From NCBI GenBank assembly GCA_023402175.1, contig JAEXCN010000077.1:3767-67766 (forward strand): a DNA stretch of 64,000 nt. Reading direction: 5' to 3'. This DNA is from Pseudomonadota bacterium. Lineage in GTDB: Bacteria > Myxococcota_A > Polyangia > Polyangiales > Polyangiaceae. The translations under genes were made by a program, and so were the position numbers. Positions 63,082 to 64,000 of the stretch are shown here, one piece after another (the first letter of the stretch is position 1; each line of letters opens with the position of its first letter). The notes under the pieces are model-generated. The model was not told the origin of the DNA, made no database searches, and was given only the letters and a program-made list of their open reading frames with translations.

Positions 63082-64000
63082 TCAGCCCTTGACCAGCTTC
63101 TCGAGTCGGAGCTCGGTGATCTTCCGCTGCTCTTCGGCGGCGCGCCGGAGCTCCGTGTCGGGATCGCTGTTCATGCGCTCCTTCGCGATCGCGAGCATCT
63201 CCTCCGCGCTCTTTCCAGTCGCGCAGACGATGTAGATGCGGCCGAAGCGCTGCTCGTAGGCCTTGTTGGCCTCGCGCAGCTCCTCGCGGATCGCCTGGCT
63301 CGCCTCGGAGACCTTCGACTGCTCCTTCGTCGACCAGCCGTGCGCGACCTTGCTCTGCGGGCCTTCGGCCTTGTTCTCCCCGATGCGCGGATGAGCCTTG
63401 AATGCGTCGTCCCAGTCGCTCACGCCGAGCGCGCTCCAGCGGTCCGACGCAATGCGCTTCAGCGCCTCGAGGCTGTCGAATGCGCGCGGGCTCTTCTTCC
63501 GCTCGTCGATCATCGCGCGCACCCACGCGCTCGAACCGCAACACGCGCGAAGCGCCGCCTCGAGCACGGGCTCGGGCATCGCGCGCAGATAGCGCATGCC
63601 GGAGCGCTCGCGCCCCTCCTGACCCGCGATGCCGAAGAGGCGCAAGCGGCTCACGCCGCCGTCGGGCCAGATGCGAAGACGGACGTGCGTGGCATCGCCT
63701 GCAGCGAGGATCGCGTCCTCGAACACGTGCTGCGTGTGCGGCTGGAGACTGGTCCGCTCGAGAAGCGGCCTCCAGCCATCGTCCTTCGCGCCGTCGGGAT
63801 CGCGGTCGCTCGTCGTCACGTCGAGCGCGCAGGCATCGGGCGCGTTGCCCTGGAAATGGAGCGTGTCGACGACGGCGCGCTCGATCGTGCCCAAGGTCGC
63901 GAGGCGGACGACGACCCAGTCGGGGCCGGGCCGACGCGAGCGTTTCGTCTCCCAGCCATCGCCCATGTTCACGCCGCGTCCCGGCATGATGAGGTTGTGG
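63082..64000 (-). CDS. Allantoicase-OHCU decarboxylase fusion, truncated at window edge
   Basis: The frame is open to the right edge, so the N-terminus is missing. Visible residues begin HNLIMPGRGVNMGDGWETK, the start of an allantoicase repeat, continuing to LRIWPDGGVSRLRLFG. The C-terminal 160 residues are OHCU decarboxylase: KAHPRIGE with the catalytic His, followed by EASQAIREELREANKAYEQRFG and the usual KITELRLEKLV end. OHCU decarboxylase makes S-allantoin from OHCU, and allantoicase cleaves allantoate to ureidoglycolate and urea. The two act two steps apart in the pathway. Confidence 0.88.
   Translation of the reverse strand, partial: HNLIMPGRGVNMGDGWETKRSRRPGPDWVVVRLATLGTIERAVVDTLHFQGNAPDACALDVTTSDRDPDGAKDDGWRPLLERTSLQPHTQHVFEDAILAAGDATHVRLRIWPDGGVSRLRLFGIAGQEGRERSGMRYLRAMPEPVLEAALRACCGSSAWVRAMIDERKKSPRAFDSLEALKRIASDRWSALGVSDWDDAFKAHPRIGENKAEGPQSKVAHGWSTKEQSKVSEASQAIREELREANKAYEQRFGRIYIVCATGKSAEEMLAIAKERMNSDPDTELRRAAEEQRKITELRLEKLVKG

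Overview
This 64 kb window is high-GC, densely coding bacterial DNA that most resembles a myxobacterium of the order Polyangiales (Sorangium/Labilithrix-like). The placement rests on several features. There are eukaryotic-like Ser/Thr kinases with a cytosolic catalytic domain and one membrane anchor, and many lipoproteins with low-complexity Asp-Ala-Gly or Ser-rich linkers. FHA and von Willebrand A (vWA) proteins occur in operons with a PP2C phosphatase, and there is a DUF222-like HNH endonuclease of a type common in these genomes. I saw no rRNA, tRNA, CRISPR array or complete insertion sequence.

Layout. 1-13.5 kb is a mixed region: a truncated Cys-rich secreted protein, an orphan type I-like methylase plus a one-domain specificity subunit, a Ser-rich lipoprotein, an aberrant metallo-beta-lactamase-fold protein, a lipase-like lipoprotein, an acetyltransferase, a Ser/Thr kinase, a gene-poor stretch of about 1.3 kb with a very long hairpin, a frameshifted HNH gene and a tandem-repeat patch. 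13.7-16.7 kb encodes an FHA-regulated ABCG-type transporter. 17-22.4 kb has an ArsB/NhaD-like transporter, a CPBP protease, and an ABC ATPase with a permease-CPBP fusion. 22.5-31.6 kb is a minus-strand phospho-signalling operon (FHA, vWA-FHA, PP2C, kinase, TPR-like anchor, lipoprotein).

31.7-34.1 kb carries larB-larC for the nickel-pincer cofactor; LarC has an extreme His-rich N-terminus. 34.1-39.4 kb holds small membrane and secreted proteins, an oxidoreductase and an RtcB RNA ligase. 39.6-43.8 kb is a tightly coupled five-gene redox operon: diheme protein, cytochrome c lipoprotein, hemerythrin-like protein, flavin-reductase-like protein, and a flavin-domain/GAF/winged-helix regulator. It is preceded by six helically phased 11-bp repeats. 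44-46.9 kb has a branched-chain-amino-acid-type binding lipoprotein, an inositol-phosphatase-family enzyme and a small membrane protein. 47-56.7 kb is a complete MoxR/DUF58/Bat (aerotolerance-type) operon, followed by an SPFH/flotillin-like protein at 57-59.2 kb.

60.3-64 kb is a purine (urate) degradation locus. It has a membrane urate hydroxylase whose C-terminal electron carrier is a cupredoxin-like domain rather than the usual cytochrome c, a divergently transcribed diheme lipoprotein, 5-hydroxyisourate hydrolase, and an allantoicase-OHCU decarboxylase fusion that runs off the right edge.

The most unusual signals are the phased 11-bp operator-like array upstream of an operon that encodes its own OmpR-type DNA-binding domain, and the urate hydroxylase-cupredoxin fusion.
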